This document shows positions 16,922-26,814 of a DNA stretch of 64,000 nt, one piece after another (position 1 is the stretch's first letter; the number at the start of each line of letters is the position of its first letter). The stretch comes from Rubritalea tangerina (GTDB lineage: Bacteria; Verrucomicrobiota; Verrucomicrobiia; Verrucomicrobiales; Akkermansiaceae), in NCBI RefSeq assembly GCF_042683245.1, contig NZ_JBHUJB010000031.1:1-64000 (forward strand), given 5' to 3'. The position numbers and the translations under genes were made by a program. The notes under the pieces are model-generated. The model was given only the letters and a program-made list of their open reading frames with translations. It did no database searches and had not been told where the DNA came from.

Positions 16922-18565
16922 TTAGAGGATGCAGGTTTTTTCCTTAAGAAGGACATTAAGAATAGAATGGTTAAGTGAATAGTCGACTGAGAGGTCAATG
17001 AGGTGGACGCCTTTTGTTTGGAGGCATGATTCCAGAGTGGATTCAAATTCTTCTGAGGACGTGGGTTTGTGGCCGATAGCTCCGTAGCTTTGGGCATAGG
17101 TGACGAAATCTGGGTTTTGGTAATCGAGGCCAAAGTTTTGCATTCCCATGCCTTCTTGTTTCCACTTGATCATGCCGAAGGCACTATCATTGAGAATGAT
17201 GACGGTCAGGTCGATGCCTTCACGGACGGCGGTCTCTAATTCTTGAGAATTCATCATGAAGCCACCATCGCCGCAAACAGAAACAACTTTTTTATTAGGG
17301 TTGAGCATTTTGGCGGCGATTGCGGAGGGGAGTCCGGCTCCCATGGTTGCGAGAGCGTTATCGAGCAAGAGTGTGTTAGGAGCATAGCATGGGTAATTTC
17401 TGGCGAACCAGATTTTGTAGACCCCGTTATCGAGCGTGATGATATCACGGTCTGAGAGGAGTTTGCGCATGATAGTGACGATGCGTTGGGGGAGCATGGG
17501 GAAGCGTTGATCGTTGGCGTATTTATTGAGGTGGAGGCTGACTTCTTGTTTAATTCTCTGGAAGTAAGTGAAGTCCCAGGGGGGATTGTTGTTTGTGAGA
17601 CGTTTGGTTAGGCCTTCGACGCTGGAGCTGATATCACCGACGACATTGAGGTCTGGGAAGTAGACATCATCGACTTGGGCGGCAAAGTAGTTGATATGAA
17701 TGACCTTGGTACCGCCAACTTCCATGAAGAATGGAGGTTTTTCGATGACATCATGACCGATATTAATGATGAGGTCAGCTCTGTTGATAGCGCAGTGGAG
17801 GAAGTCATTTGCGGAGAGAGCCGCGGTGCCGAGGTACTGTGGGCTGCGTTCATCGATGACACCTTTGCCCATTTGGGTGTTAAAGAAGGGAATTTCAGTA
17901 CGTTGGATCAGCTCTGTTAGTGCTTGGCTGGTGCGTTTTCGGTTGGCACCGGCTCCTACGAGAATGAGCGGCATTTTAGCGGAGAGTACCATGTCGGCGG
18001 CACAATCGAGGCTTTTGGCGTCAGCATCAGGTCGACGGGCATTTACTGGAGGAAAGAGTCTTTCAGGTGTGTCTTCACTGGCGATGTCTTCCGGGAGTTC
18101 GAGGTGGACCGCGCCAGGACGTTCTTCGGTGGCGAGCCGGAATGCTTCACGCACGGCTGAAGGGAGGTTTTTTCCATCGACGATTTGCCGAGAGTATTTG
18201 GTGATGGGAGTCATGGTGCCGACGACATCGATGATCTGGAATCTACCTTGTTTGCTTTCACGGATGGGTTTTTGGCCAGTGATCATGAGCATGGGCATGG
18301 CGCCGAGCTGGGCGTAGGCTGCTGGGGTGACAAAGTTCGTTGCTCCGGGTCCTAGTGTGGCGAGGCAGACACCGGGTTTTCCAGTAAGTCGACCGAAGGT
18401 GGCAGCCATAAATCCGGCACCTTGTTCGTGGCGGGTGAGGACGAGTTTGATAGAGGAATCTTTGAGTGAGTCTAGGAAGTCGAGGTTTTCCTCGCCCGGG
18501 ATTCCGAAGATTGTGTCGACGCCTTCGTTTTCGAGGGCTTTGATAAAAAGGTCGGATACTTTCAT
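16922..18565 (-). CDS. Acetolactate synthase-like ThDP enzyme
   Basis: ThDP-dependent enzyme of 547 residues, close to acetolactate synthase large subunits. The catalytic Glu lies in TRHEQGAGFMA (about residues 44-54). The ThDP/Mg motif is GDGGFMMNSQELETAVREGI with the following LNDSAFGMI (about 423-458). No regulatory small subunit gene is adjacent. This fits a catabolic AlsS-like enzyme or another pyruvate-using carboligase more than biosynthetic IlvB. First gene of an operon with an aldehyde dehydrogenase 2 bp downstream. Confidence 0.88.
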   Translation of the reverse strand: MKVSDLFIKALENEGVDTIFGIPGEENLDFLDSLKDSSIKLVLTRHEQGAGFMAATFGRLTGKPGVCLATLGPGATNFVTPAAYAQLGAMPMLMITGQKPIRESKQGRFQIIDVVGTMTPITKYSRQIVDGKNLPSAVREAFRLATEERPGAVHLELPEDIASEDTPERLFPPVNARRPDADAKSLDCAADMVLSAKMPLILVGAGANRKRTSQALTELIQRTEIPFFNTQMGKGVIDERSPQYLGTAALSANDFLHCAINRADLIINIGHDVIEKPPFFMEVGGTKVIHINYFAAQVDDVYFPDLNVVGDISSSVEGLTKRLTNNNPPWDFTYFQRIKQEVSLHLNKYANDQRFPMLPQRIVTIMRKLLSDRDIITLDNGVYKIWFARNYPCYAPNTLLLDNALATMGAGLPSAIAAKMLNPNKKVVSVCGDGGFMMNSQELETAVREGIDLTVIILNDSAFGMIKWKQEGMGMQNFGLDYQNPDFVTYAQSYGAIGHKPTSSEEFESTLESCLQTKGVHLIDLSVDYSLNHSILNVLLKEKTCIL

Positions 18566-18849
18566 TAGAAGTTAGGGGTTTAGGATGAGAGTCCGGTGAG
18601 TCAGAATTTATTCTGAGTAAGGTCGCATTGATGAGTCTATCATGCGCAATGGAGGCAGACTAAATAAATTGTCACTTTATCATCAAATCCTTGTGTGAGG
18701 TAGGGCGGGGGAACGGTGATCTCTCGAGCTAATGCACTATTCAGGGATCTGTGAGATGTTTGAGGGGGGAGTGGTTGTTGGGGCAAAGTTAAAAAAATGG
18801 CAAAAATGTGTGTGTGCTGATGTCTTGGTGGCGCTATAGGTGCATGCAA

Positions 18850-20124
18850 ATGAATCGATTTTTGAAATTTGGGGTGGTGGCGAGCACGCTGTGTGTGGCT
18901 CAGGGGCATGTTATGGCGAAAGGAGCTGATATTTTGTTAGTGACTTCTCCAGAGTTAGAAGCGAGTTGGTCTGCGTATGTTAAGTGGAAGGGTGAGGTGA
19001 TGGGGAAGCCGACAAAGGTCATGACGACGGCTCAGATCGAGGAGGCGTATGATGGGGTGGATCTTCAGGAAAAGATTCGGGTTTGCGTAAGGGAACACAT
19101 TGACAAGATGGGCACTCAGTGGGTGGTCCTAGGTGGGGACAGTGAGCCAAATGGAGGAGGGGTGGTGCCAGATCGTGACACCGTGCATGAGACTCGATGG
19201 GGAAAGAATTCTGATATTGCGACGGATATTTACTATCTCTCAGCCACAAGTTGGGATGCTGATGGTGATGGCATCTATGGGGAATTTAAAGACGACAAGG
19301 AGGCGATCAGCTATCCGGATGGCAGTGTTGGGATTGGCCGCATACCGGTGCGGACTGCGGAGGAAGTGAAGGCGTACACCGAGAAGGTTGTTGCTTATGA
19401 ATCTGTCTATCCAAAGGATGGGTTTAGAGACAGAATTGTATTCACCTGCACGGTTCCTAGCGCCTATGCGAAAGTGGTGCGTAGTTGGGATGACCACATC
19501 TCAAACGCGCTTCCAGCGGAAGCGAGGTATCAATATTTTTTAGATGCTAAGCACTGGGATGAAGAAGCAGGTAAGTACGCATTGATCCCCAAGAACTGGG
19601 TGTCGATGTTTAATGCCAAGCGTTATGGGAAGGTGCATTTACATGGGCATGGCCTGCATGGTTGTTGGGTATTAGATGGTCATAAACAGTTTACAAAGGA
19701 TCATGTTGAGCAGTTAGGTAACAAAGGAGCTTACCCCGTTATTACTACAGTTTCTTGTTTTACAGGTCATTTTGACAGTGCGGAGGACCCTTGTATCAGC
19801 GAATCCATGCTGAGGGCTCCGAGTGCTGGGGCGATAGCTATTGTGGCACCATGTCGTGAGGGGAAGCCTCACTTTATGAATCCGAAGATTGATTTCCCGT
19901 TGATGGTGAAAGAAGGGAAGATGGATGGAACGACATCTACAATGGCCTTCTTCTGGGAGTTAGGTATCGGTGGTAAACTTAGTACTGGTGAGGCTCTGAT
20001 GAAAAGTAAGGCAAGCATGTCAGAGAAAGCCAAGCAGTCAGCGATGTACCATATGTGTCTGTCAGAGATTAATTTGTTAGGAGATCCAACAATTGCAGTG
20101 CACCCGAAGTTAAGCGATCAATAA
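18850..20124 (+). CDS. Secreted gingipain-like peptidase (C25 family)
   Basis: Exported cysteine peptidase-like protein of 424 residues. A signal peptide runs over about residues 1-24 if ATG 18850 is used; in-frame codons upstream add a non-signal stretch. The gingipain-type catalytic dyad is visible: H265-G-H267-G in KVHLHGHGLHG and C303 in TTVSCFTGHFD. An Asp-rich motif (WDADGDGIYGEF) near residue 140 may bind calcium. The profile (ILLVTSPELEASWSAYVKWK) fits peptidase C25. The usual C-terminal Ig and sorting domains are absent. Its last 7 bp overlap the convergent gene. Confidence 0.82.
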   Translation: MNRFLKFGVVASTLCVAQGHVMAKGADILLVTSPELEASWSAYVKWKGEVMGKPTKVMTTAQIEEAYDGVDLQEKIRVCVREHIDKMGTQWVVLGGDSEPNGGGVVPDRDTVHETRWGKNSDIATDIYYLSATSWDADGDGIYGEFKDDKEAISYPDGSVGIGRIPVRTAEEVKAYTEKVVAYESVYPKDGFRDRIVFTCTVPSAYAKVVRSWDDHISNALPAEARYQYFLDAKHWDEEAGKYALIPKNWVSMFNAKRYGKVHLHGHGLHGCWVLDGHKQFTKDHVEQLGNKGAYPVITTVSCFTGHFDSAEDPCISESMLRAPSAGAIAIVAPCREGKPHFMNPKIDFPLMVKEGKMDGTTSTMAFFWELGIGGKLSTGEALMKSKASMSEKAKQSAMYHMCLSEINLLGDPTIAVHPKLSDQ

Positions 20125-21485
20125 CGTTTTCCGAAGATATCAATGCGGGTGAGGTGGAAGTAGTTAGGCGAAGAATCCTCTAGGCTCAATTTGAGGAATC
20201 GCGCTTTATGTCCTGAGCGTTCGATTCCAGCGAGTGAGATATCCCAATGTGATGGGGTGTCTTCGGCCTGCCAGACTTTTTGCCAATTTTGAGCATCATC
20301 TGAGACCCAGAGTGTGAGGCCACGGGCGCGAGCTTCATGGCGTCTACGGTTTTCAATGTATAGGGCATTGACGAGGCAAGGGCCGTGGAGATTGATGATG
20401 AGGGAGGGATTTTGTTCTTTATCTGTATGGAATGCATGGCCGTCACCGGGAGCTCTGCCTTTGAAGAGCTTATCGATGTTATCTTCGGAGCCACTCGAGG
20501 CTGAGGCAGTGGCGTGGTCTTTCGAAATATTTGTGCCGAAGCTACGAGCACGGAGTTTAGAACGTGAGGGGAGAACGAGGCGGGCGGGTTGTCCTGCGGC
20601 ACGTTCGCCGTAGCTGAGTAAGGACTTGTTGTCGGGGTTTCTGGGGTCCAGAGCGTAAGCTTTGAGGTAGGTTTGGTAGGCATCCTCGTATGCGTTTTCT
20701 GCAACTTGAAGGCGGCCTTGAGCACCGAGGATAAATGCCAATTGTGCGGGGGTGAAATGTGGGTTGGAAAGGTGTTTTTGGACGAGCTGGTGAGCCTCAT
20801 CTCGCTTTTTGTCATTCACGAGGCCTGTGATTTTTCTGATAAATTCCCAGCCATTGAATTGTGCTTTAGCGATGTGTCCGGCTTGGTCACTGGGGTCGAT
20901 TTTTTTGAGTGTTTCGAATGCCTTTTTATCGCGGTGGATGGGGAGAGCAAGGAGGGCGCCAAGGGCGTCAATTTGCGCTGGGGTATTTTGGGACTTTTCG
21001 GCTTCACGAGCTTGGAGCCAGAGCGACTGCCAAGATTGTTCTAGCTGGAGGAGGTGGGCAAGATGGTTTTGGAGGGTACTGGGGGTGGCTAGATTACGGA
21101 AGCTTTGGCCTTGATAGGTTTTTAGAAGCTGTCCATCTGAGGAATAGAGCTGGATGGCGGGGTAGGACTTAATGGGTTTAGCTTGCCAGCCTTTAGTGAG
21201 TTCACCGCGTTTTTTTTGTTCCTCTTTATCGAGTTGTTGTTCTACGTGGACTTCGGTTAGGACGAGGTCATGTTTGATAGATTTGAAGAGTGATGCGTGG
21301 TTCCAGAGTTTGTCACGGAAGCGTTCACTGACTGGATGCCAAGAGGCACCGTGGACAAAGACGGCGATTGGGGCGTCGAGCTCTTTGGCTTTCTTTGCAG
21401 CTTCCACAAAGTTTTTACTACGTATGGTGGCAGCCTGAGTGAGACAGCACGTTGCGATTGTGAGGAAGATGGTGAAGACTTTCAT
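20118..21485 (-). CDS. Exported thioredoxin-fold/discoidin-like protein without redox cysteines
   Basis: Secreted protein of 455 residues; a signal peptide covers about 1-18. The N-terminal part (about 20-150) looks like a thioredoxin fold (IAVFVHGASWHPVSERFRD, later SYPAIQLYSSDGQ), but the CxxC positions are H-P-V-S, so redox activity is lost. A helical, TPR-like region follows (about 220-300). The C-terminal 140 residues resemble an F5/8 type C (discoidin) carbohydrate-binding domain (ALYIENRRR, LTLWVSDDAQNWQKVW, ARFLKLSLEDSS). The next gene on the same strand ends in a similar domain. Role unknown; binding of a glycan or surface partner is plausible. Confidence 0.75.
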   Translation of the reverse strand: MKVFTIFLTIATCCLTQAATIRSKNFVEAAKKAKELDAPIAVFVHGASWHPVSERFRDKLWNHASLFKSIKHDLVLTEVHVEQQLDKEEQKKRGELTKGWQAKPIKSYPAIQLYSSDGQLLKTYQGQSFRNLATPSTLQNHLAHLLQLEQSWQSLWLQAREAEKSQNTPAQIDALGALLALPIHRDKKAFETLKKIDPSDQAGHIAKAQFNGWEFIRKITGLVNDKKRDEAHQLVQKHLSNPHFTPAQLAFILGAQGRLQVAENAYEDAYQTYLKAYALDPRNPDNKSLLSYGERAAGQPARLVLPSRSKLRARSFGTNISKDHATASASSGSEDNIDKLFKGRAPGDGHAFHTDKEQNPSLIINLHGPCLVNALYIENRRRHEARARGLTLWVSDDAQNWQKVWQAEDTPSHWDISLAGIERSGHKARFLKLSLEDSSPNYFHLTRIDIFGKRY

Positions 21486-21595
21486 ATTAGGATGCCGGGC
21501 CGAGTGGGCAGATGGCTTTGTTGTAAACTTTTGTTGGGAGCTAGAATTTGTAAGTAAGCTCAGTGCGGCAGTGTGGATCTAGTGCATTAAATGCG

Positions 21596-23602
21596 TTAGT
21601 TTTGTTTTTTGCCGTAGGTGAGGAATTTAATGAAGTGGAGTGGTTGTCCATTCGGGTGGGAGACACGGACGTAGCCGGCATCGATTTTTTTCTCAGCGAG
21701 TGGGATTCGATTCACTTGTGAGACATTTTTGAAGGTGTGGACATCTGTCCAGTCTTTGCCATTGCTGGATGTTTGTAGGATGGCGCCATTGAGTCGGCCA
21801 ACATGACCATTTCTAGTGATGATGACCACGCCACTGAGTCTTCCGAAGTTTCCGAGTTGGACTTGGACAAAGGGTTTGTTGGATCCGGTGTGGAATGAGC
21901 CGCCATAGTTTTCGATCACTCCCCAGTGGCGGGCGGGGTTATCCCAACGGTTACCAGGCTGGTCGATCTGCATCGTACCACCTGAGCTAAGGAGGATTCC
22001 GGGGAAGCGCTCGTGTTCGACTTTAGATTTCTCGTAATTTTTTTGAGTGAGCTTGCCGATATATTGAAAGGTGGCTTTATCTTCGCGTTTAGCGGCATCT
22101 GGGAGGACGCTTTTCGCCATGGTGTCGATGACGGCGCTGAAGTCACCGTTATTAGATTTGCTGAGTCCTTTTCCGAGGGAGGCAATAAATGCCTGGCGGC
22201 GTTCGGGGTCTTTATCGACGCGTTTGAGTTGTTCCTCGAAGATGACTGGGGTGAAGATATTGTCTTTGGCGTGGATACCGAAGATGCGGACGACGTATTT
22301 ATCTTGTTCTTGGGTATCTTTACTGAGGAGTTTGAGTTGTTGGTTGAGTGCTTGGGCATAGTTCCAGCGTGCAAGGCCCCAACCAGAGATTGCTTGTTGG
22401 AAGGCGAGCAGAGTTTCTTTACGCTGGCTGAGGTAATTGGGGGCAGGATCTATGATGTGGGGGTAGATATGTTTTTCAAATAAGTGCCAAGCCACCTCTC
22501 CTGAATGGGGGGCTAGGAGTTTAAGTGCTTCATCGTGGAGGGCTTTCCACTGAGCCTTGGTGGCATTTTGTTGTTGGTAGATTTCAGCTGTTAGGAGCCA
22601 ATTTTGCCAATCGAAGGGGTTTGTTTTACGGGCATCCTTGAGGCTTTGGAAGGCGTTTGGTATTTGGCGCTTGGAGATTTGGAACTGGGCGAGGCGGCGT
22701 AGGTCCGCGGCTTTGTAGGCAGCTTTGAGGTTTTCTTGTCCTTTATTATTGAAGACGTGCCACCCCCAGGATCCACCGTAGTAGCTGGAGTGGAGTCCAC
22801 GTTTCCAGGAAAGGGAATAGGCGGGTTGCCAGTGGTGGGGTTTGGTCATGACGGTGTATGCGCAATGGCCTGGCTCGCCCATGGTGGCTGCCGGAACTCC
22901 ATTGGCGATGGCAGCAGCAGCTCCGAAGTTTGAGAGTGAGCCACAGACTCCACCGACTTTGCGAATCATTTCCGCAGCACTAGTGTAGCTTTCGCGGAAA
23001 GGTTGGTAGTACATGGGGCCATGAATGCTATCGCCGAAGGGGTTGAGTAGGATCCAACGCGCATACCAGCAGGCACCCGTATAGCGTTCAGATGGGAGGC
23101 AGACTTCAAGGTTTTGGTATTCTAGTGACTCAATGTGGTTGAGGTGGCCGTGTTGTACACCGCGTGCGAGGTAGCGGCGTTGGAATGGCGTGAGTTCTGC
23201 GTACATCGAGTTGAGCAGGCCGAGTTTGGATTTTTCACTAAAGTATTGGTACCTTTGAATGGCAACTTGAGCGTCCCAGTTCTTACGTGGCGCTTCAAGT
23301 GCGCAGGCAGTAGCCATGGCTCTGTCGATGGAAGTTTTAGTGAGATCAGGATCCCCTTTCCAAATTTCAAAGAGAAGCTTGAGGACGGTGGATGGCTGCG
23401 CGATCTCTCCTGAATCGAGAAGCTCGCGTTGCCAGGCTGGTGAGGAACTGAGGGCTTCCGAGAATGCAGTCGCTTGAGGACCAGATAGCTGAGTCTCGTC
23501 AATGAGTTGAATGGTAGCTTGTTTGAGGAGTGCTTCAGCAGAGGGTTGGGCTGCCCAGCAGAGGGTGCTGATACAGAGCAACAGAGAGATGATGTGCTTC
23601 AT
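21596..23602 (-). CDS. Exported transglutaminase-like protein with discoidin-like C-terminus
   Basis: Protein of 668 residues. Start at ATG 23602 gives a signal peptide (MKHIISLLLCISTLCWAAQP); the 32-codon upstream extension is implausible. A papain/transglutaminase-like core lies around residues 195-260: the nucleophile Cys in KVGGVCGSLSNFGA and the His in MGEPGHCAYTVM. A long helical region follows. The last roughly 120 residues look like an F5/8 type C domain (GRLSGVVIITRNGHVGRLNG, LQTSSNGKDWTD), as in the neighbouring gene. Likely envelope or extracellular; substrate unknown. Confidence 0.72.
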   Translation of the reverse strand: MKHIISLLLCISTLCWAAQPSAEALLKQATIQLIDETQLSGPQATAFSEALSSSPAWQRELLDSGEIAQPSTVLKLLFEIWKGDPDLTKTSIDRAMATACALEAPRKNWDAQVAIQRYQYFSEKSKLGLLNSMYAELTPFQRRYLARGVQHGHLNHIESLEYQNLEVCLPSERYTGACWYARWILLNPFGDSIHGPMYYQPFRESYTSAAEMIRKVGGVCGSLSNFGAAAAIANGVPAATMGEPGHCAYTVMTKPHHWQPAYSLSWKRGLHSSYYGGSWGWHVFNNKGQENLKAAYKAADLRRLAQFQISKRQIPNAFQSLKDARKTNPFDWQNWLLTAEIYQQQNATKAQWKALHDEALKLLAPHSGEVAWHLFEKHIYPHIIDPAPNYLSQRKETLLAFQQAISGWGLARWNYAQALNQQLKLLSKDTQEQDKYVVRIFGIHAKDNIFTPVIFEEQLKRVDKDPERRQAFIASLGKGLSKSNNGDFSAVIDTMAKSVLPDAAKREDKATFQYIGKLTQKNYEKSKVEHERFPGILLSSGGTMQIDQPGNRWDNPARHWGVIENYGGSFHTGSNKPFVQVQLGNFGRLSGVVIITRNGHVGRLNGAILQTSSNGKDWTDVHTFKNVSQVNRIPLAEKKIDAGYVRVSHPNGQPLHFIKFLTYGKKQN

Positions 23603-23761
23603 AGTGTTGGGTATGCCCGTTATTACAGGTTTGGGAGGGGCGGTATTAGCAATTATTTTGACATCATCTATGTTCTTTAGGTGAACAGTTTGGGGCAAAA
23701 AAATACCCAGAAGCGCTTGGCTACTGGGTATAGAAAAAATGGGTAGGTTTCTACAGCTTGT

Positions 23762-24217
23762 TTAGTCTTCGACTTCTACGATCATATTGATTTCCACAGA
23801 AACATTGAGCGGAAGAGCTGCGACTCCACATGCGGTGCGTGAATGTTTCCCAAGCTCACCGAAAATTTCTACTAGGAGGTCAGAGCAACCGTTGATGACT
23901 GTTGGGTGACCAAAGAAGTCTGGCTCAGAGTTTACGAAGCCATTGACGGTGACGATTTTTTTTACTTTGTCGAGAGAGCCAATAGCATCTTTTACAACGG
24001 CAAGTCGGTTGAGGGTGACAAGGCGAGCTGCTTCTTGTGCGGTTTCAATGGATGTGTCTGTGGGGACTTTACCTTGGTAGGTTTCTTCAACAGGGGGAAT
24101 CCCTCCTGCAAGGAAGAGTAAGTTTCCACTGCGAGTGTAGTTTAGGTAGGATCCAGCGGGTGCCGGAACCTCTGGAAGTGTGTAGCCGAGTTCGGCGATG
24201 CGTGATTCGATACTCAT
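23762..24217 (-). CDS. RidA/YjgF family protein
   Basis: RidA superfamily protein of 151 residues, a family that hydrolyses reactive enamine/imine intermediates of PLP enzymes. Features: LNYTRSGNLLFLAGGIPP (about 26-43), DKVKKIVTVNGFVNSEPDF, and the carboxylate-binding Arg in GKHSRTACGVAALPLNVSVEI split as SRTACGVAALP (about 126-136). Length is slightly above classic RidA, matching the larger YjgF-like subgroup. Single gene between the exported block and pyrG. Confidence 0.9.
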   Translation of the reverse strand: MSIESRIAELGYTLPEVPAPAGSYLNYTRSGNLLFLAGGIPPVEETYQGKVPTDTSIETAQEAARLVTLNRLAVVKDAIGSLDKVKKIVTVNGFVNSEPDFFGHPTVINGCSDLLVEIFGELGKHSRTACGVAALPLNVSVEINMIVEVED

Positions 24218-24313
24218 AATGCTGTGTCTTAGTGCTTCGGGAAGGAATCCTCTGAGCGGTTTATGATAGAGATATTTCAGCTAAGATGCTGGCGTGAGCG
24301 GTTTAGCTGAGTG

Positions 24314-25927
24314 TTATTTTTTCTTAGCCAGTGCGGCAGCGACGAAGCCAGCAAAGATTGGGTGTGGCTTGTTCGGCTTTGATTGGAATTCTGGGTGGAA
24401 CTGTGCGCCGATATAGAATGGGTGATCCGGGATTTCGACGATTTCTACCAGCCCTTGGTCTGCAGAAACTGAGCTCACTTTGAGGCCGGAACCTTCAATT
24501 TGCTCGCGGTAAGCAGGGTTGAATTCGTAGCGATGGCGGTGGCGTTCGGTGATGAGCTCTTCACCATAAAGTTCGAATGCTTTGGTGTCTTTGTAGACGA
24601 CCGAGTCACTGGCACCGAGGCGCATGGTAGCACCCATATCGACGACCCCTTGTTGTTCTTCCTGAAGTGAGATGACTGGGTGGGTAGTTTCTTTGTCGAA
24701 TTCGGTAGAAGTGGCTCCCTCTAGACCGCAGACATTGCGGGCGAATTCGATGGTAGCGATTTGCATACCGAGGCAGATACCGAAGTATGGGACGCCATTT
24801 TCGCGGGCAAATTGGGCGGCGCGGATTTTACCTTCAGTTCCGCGGTCACCGAAGCCACCGGGGATGAGGATACCGTCGACGTCTTTTAGTTGGCCAGCTG
24901 GTCCTTCTTCTTCAATCTTTCCGGCATCGACACGGACCACTTTGACGCGGGTATCATGAGCTGCACCGGCGTGGACGAGGGATTCGTAGATAGATTTGTA
25001 AGCGTCTTGCAGTTCGATGTATTTACCGACGACTGCGATGGTGACTTCGTGGGTGGGGTTAATGACGCGGTCGACGAAAAGCCTCCAGTCTTCGAGGTCA
25101 GGAGTTTCGGATTCGAGGCCGAGGCGGTCACTAACGAGGCGGTCTAACTTATCGCGACGCAGGTCGAGCGGGCATTCATAGATGGTGTGATTGACATCGC
25201 GGAAGGCGACAACGTTCTTGGCTTCGACGTTACAGAACATGGCGATTTTGGCGCGGTTATCATCGTCGAGGTCGTGTTCTGTGCGGCAGACGATAATGTC
25301 TGGCACGATACCAATTTCACGTAGTTTAGCGACTGATTGTTGGGTTGGTTTGGTTTTAATTTCCCCAGCAGCTGCGATGTAAGGAAGGAGGGTGACATGG
25401 ATGAAGCAGACGTTGTCGCGGCCGACTTCGAGAGAGAATTGGCGCAGGGCCTCTAGGAAAAGGTGGCCTTCGATATCTCCAGTGGTTCCGCCAATCTCGG
25501 TGATGATGACGTCTGCATCGCTCTTGAGGGTGACTTCACGGATACGGTCTTTGATGATATCGGTGCAGTGCGGGATGAACTGAACGGTTTTTCCGAGGTA
25601 TTTGCCTGCGCGTTCGTTTTTGATGACATTCTCAAACACCTGTCCTGAAGTGATATTATTGAGGCTGGAGCATTCGCAGTTTGTGAAACGCTCGTAGTGG
25701 CCGAGGTCGAGGTCAGTTTCAGCACCGTCAGCAAGGACATATACTTCGCCATGTTGGTATGGTGACATCGTACCAGGGTCGACATTGAGGTAGGGGTCGA
25801 ACTTTTGGATAAGCACGTCGAGGCCGCGGTGCTCGAGCAAAGTGCCTAGAGAGGCAGCTGCTAGTCCTTTACCGAGTGATGAGACGACGCCGCCGGTGAC
25901 GAAGATGTATTTTGTTGGGTGTGCCAT
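24314..25927 (-). CDS. pyrG: CTP synthase
   Basis: PyrG, 537 residues, converts UTP to CTP using glutamine and ATP. The N-terminal synthase motif is VTGGVVSSLGKGLAAASLG (about 10-28). The glutamine amidotransferase domain begins near residue 290 with its nucleophile Cys in PYFGICLGMQIA. The GGFGDRGTEGKI motif is also present. It follows kdsB by 20 bp, so the two are in one operon; CTP is the co-substrate of KdsB, which makes functional sense. Confidence 0.98.
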   Translation of the reverse strand: MAHPTKYIFVTGGVVSSLGKGLAAASLGTLLEHRGLDVLIQKFDPYLNVDPGTMSPYQHGEVYVLADGAETDLDLGHYERFTNCECSSLNNITSGQVFENVIKNERAGKYLGKTVQFIPHCTDIIKDRIREVTLKSDADVIITEIGGTTGDIEGHLFLEALRQFSLEVGRDNVCFIHVTLLPYIAAAGEIKTKPTQQSVAKLREIGIVPDIIVCRTEHDLDDDNRAKIAMFCNVEAKNVVAFRDVNHTIYECPLDLRRDKLDRLVSDRLGLESETPDLEDWRLFVDRVINPTHEVTIAVVGKYIELQDAYKSIYESLVHAGAAHDTRVKVVRVDAGKIEEEGPAGQLKDVDGILIPGGFGDRGTEGKIRAAQFARENGVPYFGICLGMQIATIEFARNVCGLEGATSTEFDKETTHPVISLQEEQQGVVDMGATMRLGASDSVVYKDTKAFELYGEELITERHRHRYEFNPAYREQIEGSGLKVSSVSADQGLVEIVEIPDHPFYIGAQFHPEFQSKPNKPHPIFAGFVAAALAKKK

Positions 25928-25947
25928 GAGGAACTATGTGTGTGTGA

Positions 25948-26709
25948 TTAGTGTGAAGAAATTTGTGAGCTGAGGAAGGTTTCGAGTGCCTCAGCTTGTT
26001 CGGGGGTATCGACGCCACCAGAAGTGTCGTCAGTGATAATGACTTTGATGCGCGCGCCATTTTCTAAGGCCCGAAGTTGTTCGAGTGATTCAGCGAGTTC
26101 GAGTGGCGAGGGGGGCCATTGGACGAACTGATGGAGAAAGTCTTTACGGTAGGCGTAGATTCCCTTGTGTCGGTAGTGGGTTAATTCTGGGCTTTCACTA
26201 CGTTGGTAGGGCAATGGGGAGCGCGAGAAGTAGAGAGCGTCGCCATTGAGCTTGAGTACACATTTTACGACATTGGGGTCAGCCATGAGTTCTGGGCTGT
26301 CGATGGGGTTGGCAGCGGTGGCCATAGCGAGATCGCTGTCAACGAGCAAGACCTCAGCGAGTTCATCGATAAGGCTTGGTTCAATGAGTGGTTCATCACC
26401 TTGGATATTGATGATGTGTGTGGCGTTAGGAACACCGTTGGCAGCCTCAGCGATACGGTCTGTGCCGGTAGGGTGGTCTGATGAGGTCATCACGACCTGA
26501 GCTCCAAATGTTTGGCAAGCATTGGCAATGCGTTCGTCATCAGTAGCGACAATGATACCGTCCAGTTTGGTGCACTCCTGACAACGTTCCCAGACGTGTT
26601 GCACAAGCGGTTTGCCCGCAATGATATGCAATGGTTTACCCGGGAAGCGGGTGGAGGCCCAACGAGCTGGAATGATCCCTAAAACAAATTGGCTAGAGTC
26701 TGTGTCCAC
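25948..26709 (-). CDS. kdsB: 3-deoxy-manno-octulosonate cytidylyltransferase
   Basis: KdsB, 253 residues, activates KDO with CTP for LPS core assembly. Motifs: GIIPARWASTRFPGKPL (about 11-27), VATDDERIANACQTFG, HPTGTDRIAEA, and INIQGDEPLIEP (about 99-110) with the metal-binding Asp. This shows that the organism builds a KDO-containing outer-membrane glycolipid. It sits upstream of pyrG with a 20-bp gap, so the CTP source and CTP user are co-transcribed. Confidence 0.97.
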   Translation of the reverse strand: MDTDSSQFVLGIIPARWASTRFPGKPLHIIAGKPLVQHVWERCQECTKLDGIIVATDDERIANACQTFGAQVVMTSSDHPTGTDRIAEAANGVPNATHIINIQGDEPLIEPSLIDELAEVLLVDSDLAMATAANPIDSPELMADPNVVKCVLKLNGDALYFSRSPLPYQRSESPELTHYRHKGIYAYRKDFLHQFVQWPPSPLELAESLEQLRALENGARIKVIITDDTSGGVDTPEQAEALETFLSSQISSH

Positions 26710-26814
26710 GGTATGAGCTGCGGCAGACTAGGGGGGGACCTTAGTACGCGCAAGGTTCTTTTGAGAGAAAATCTATAAATCTAAAAGCCTTAATCTCAGG
26801 GGTGTTCTAACAGA

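Noticed and set aside
18640..18909. 89-codon minus-strand ORF upstream of the peptidase C25 gene
   Set aside because: His/Pro-rich shadow translation covering the peptidase signal region; no support.
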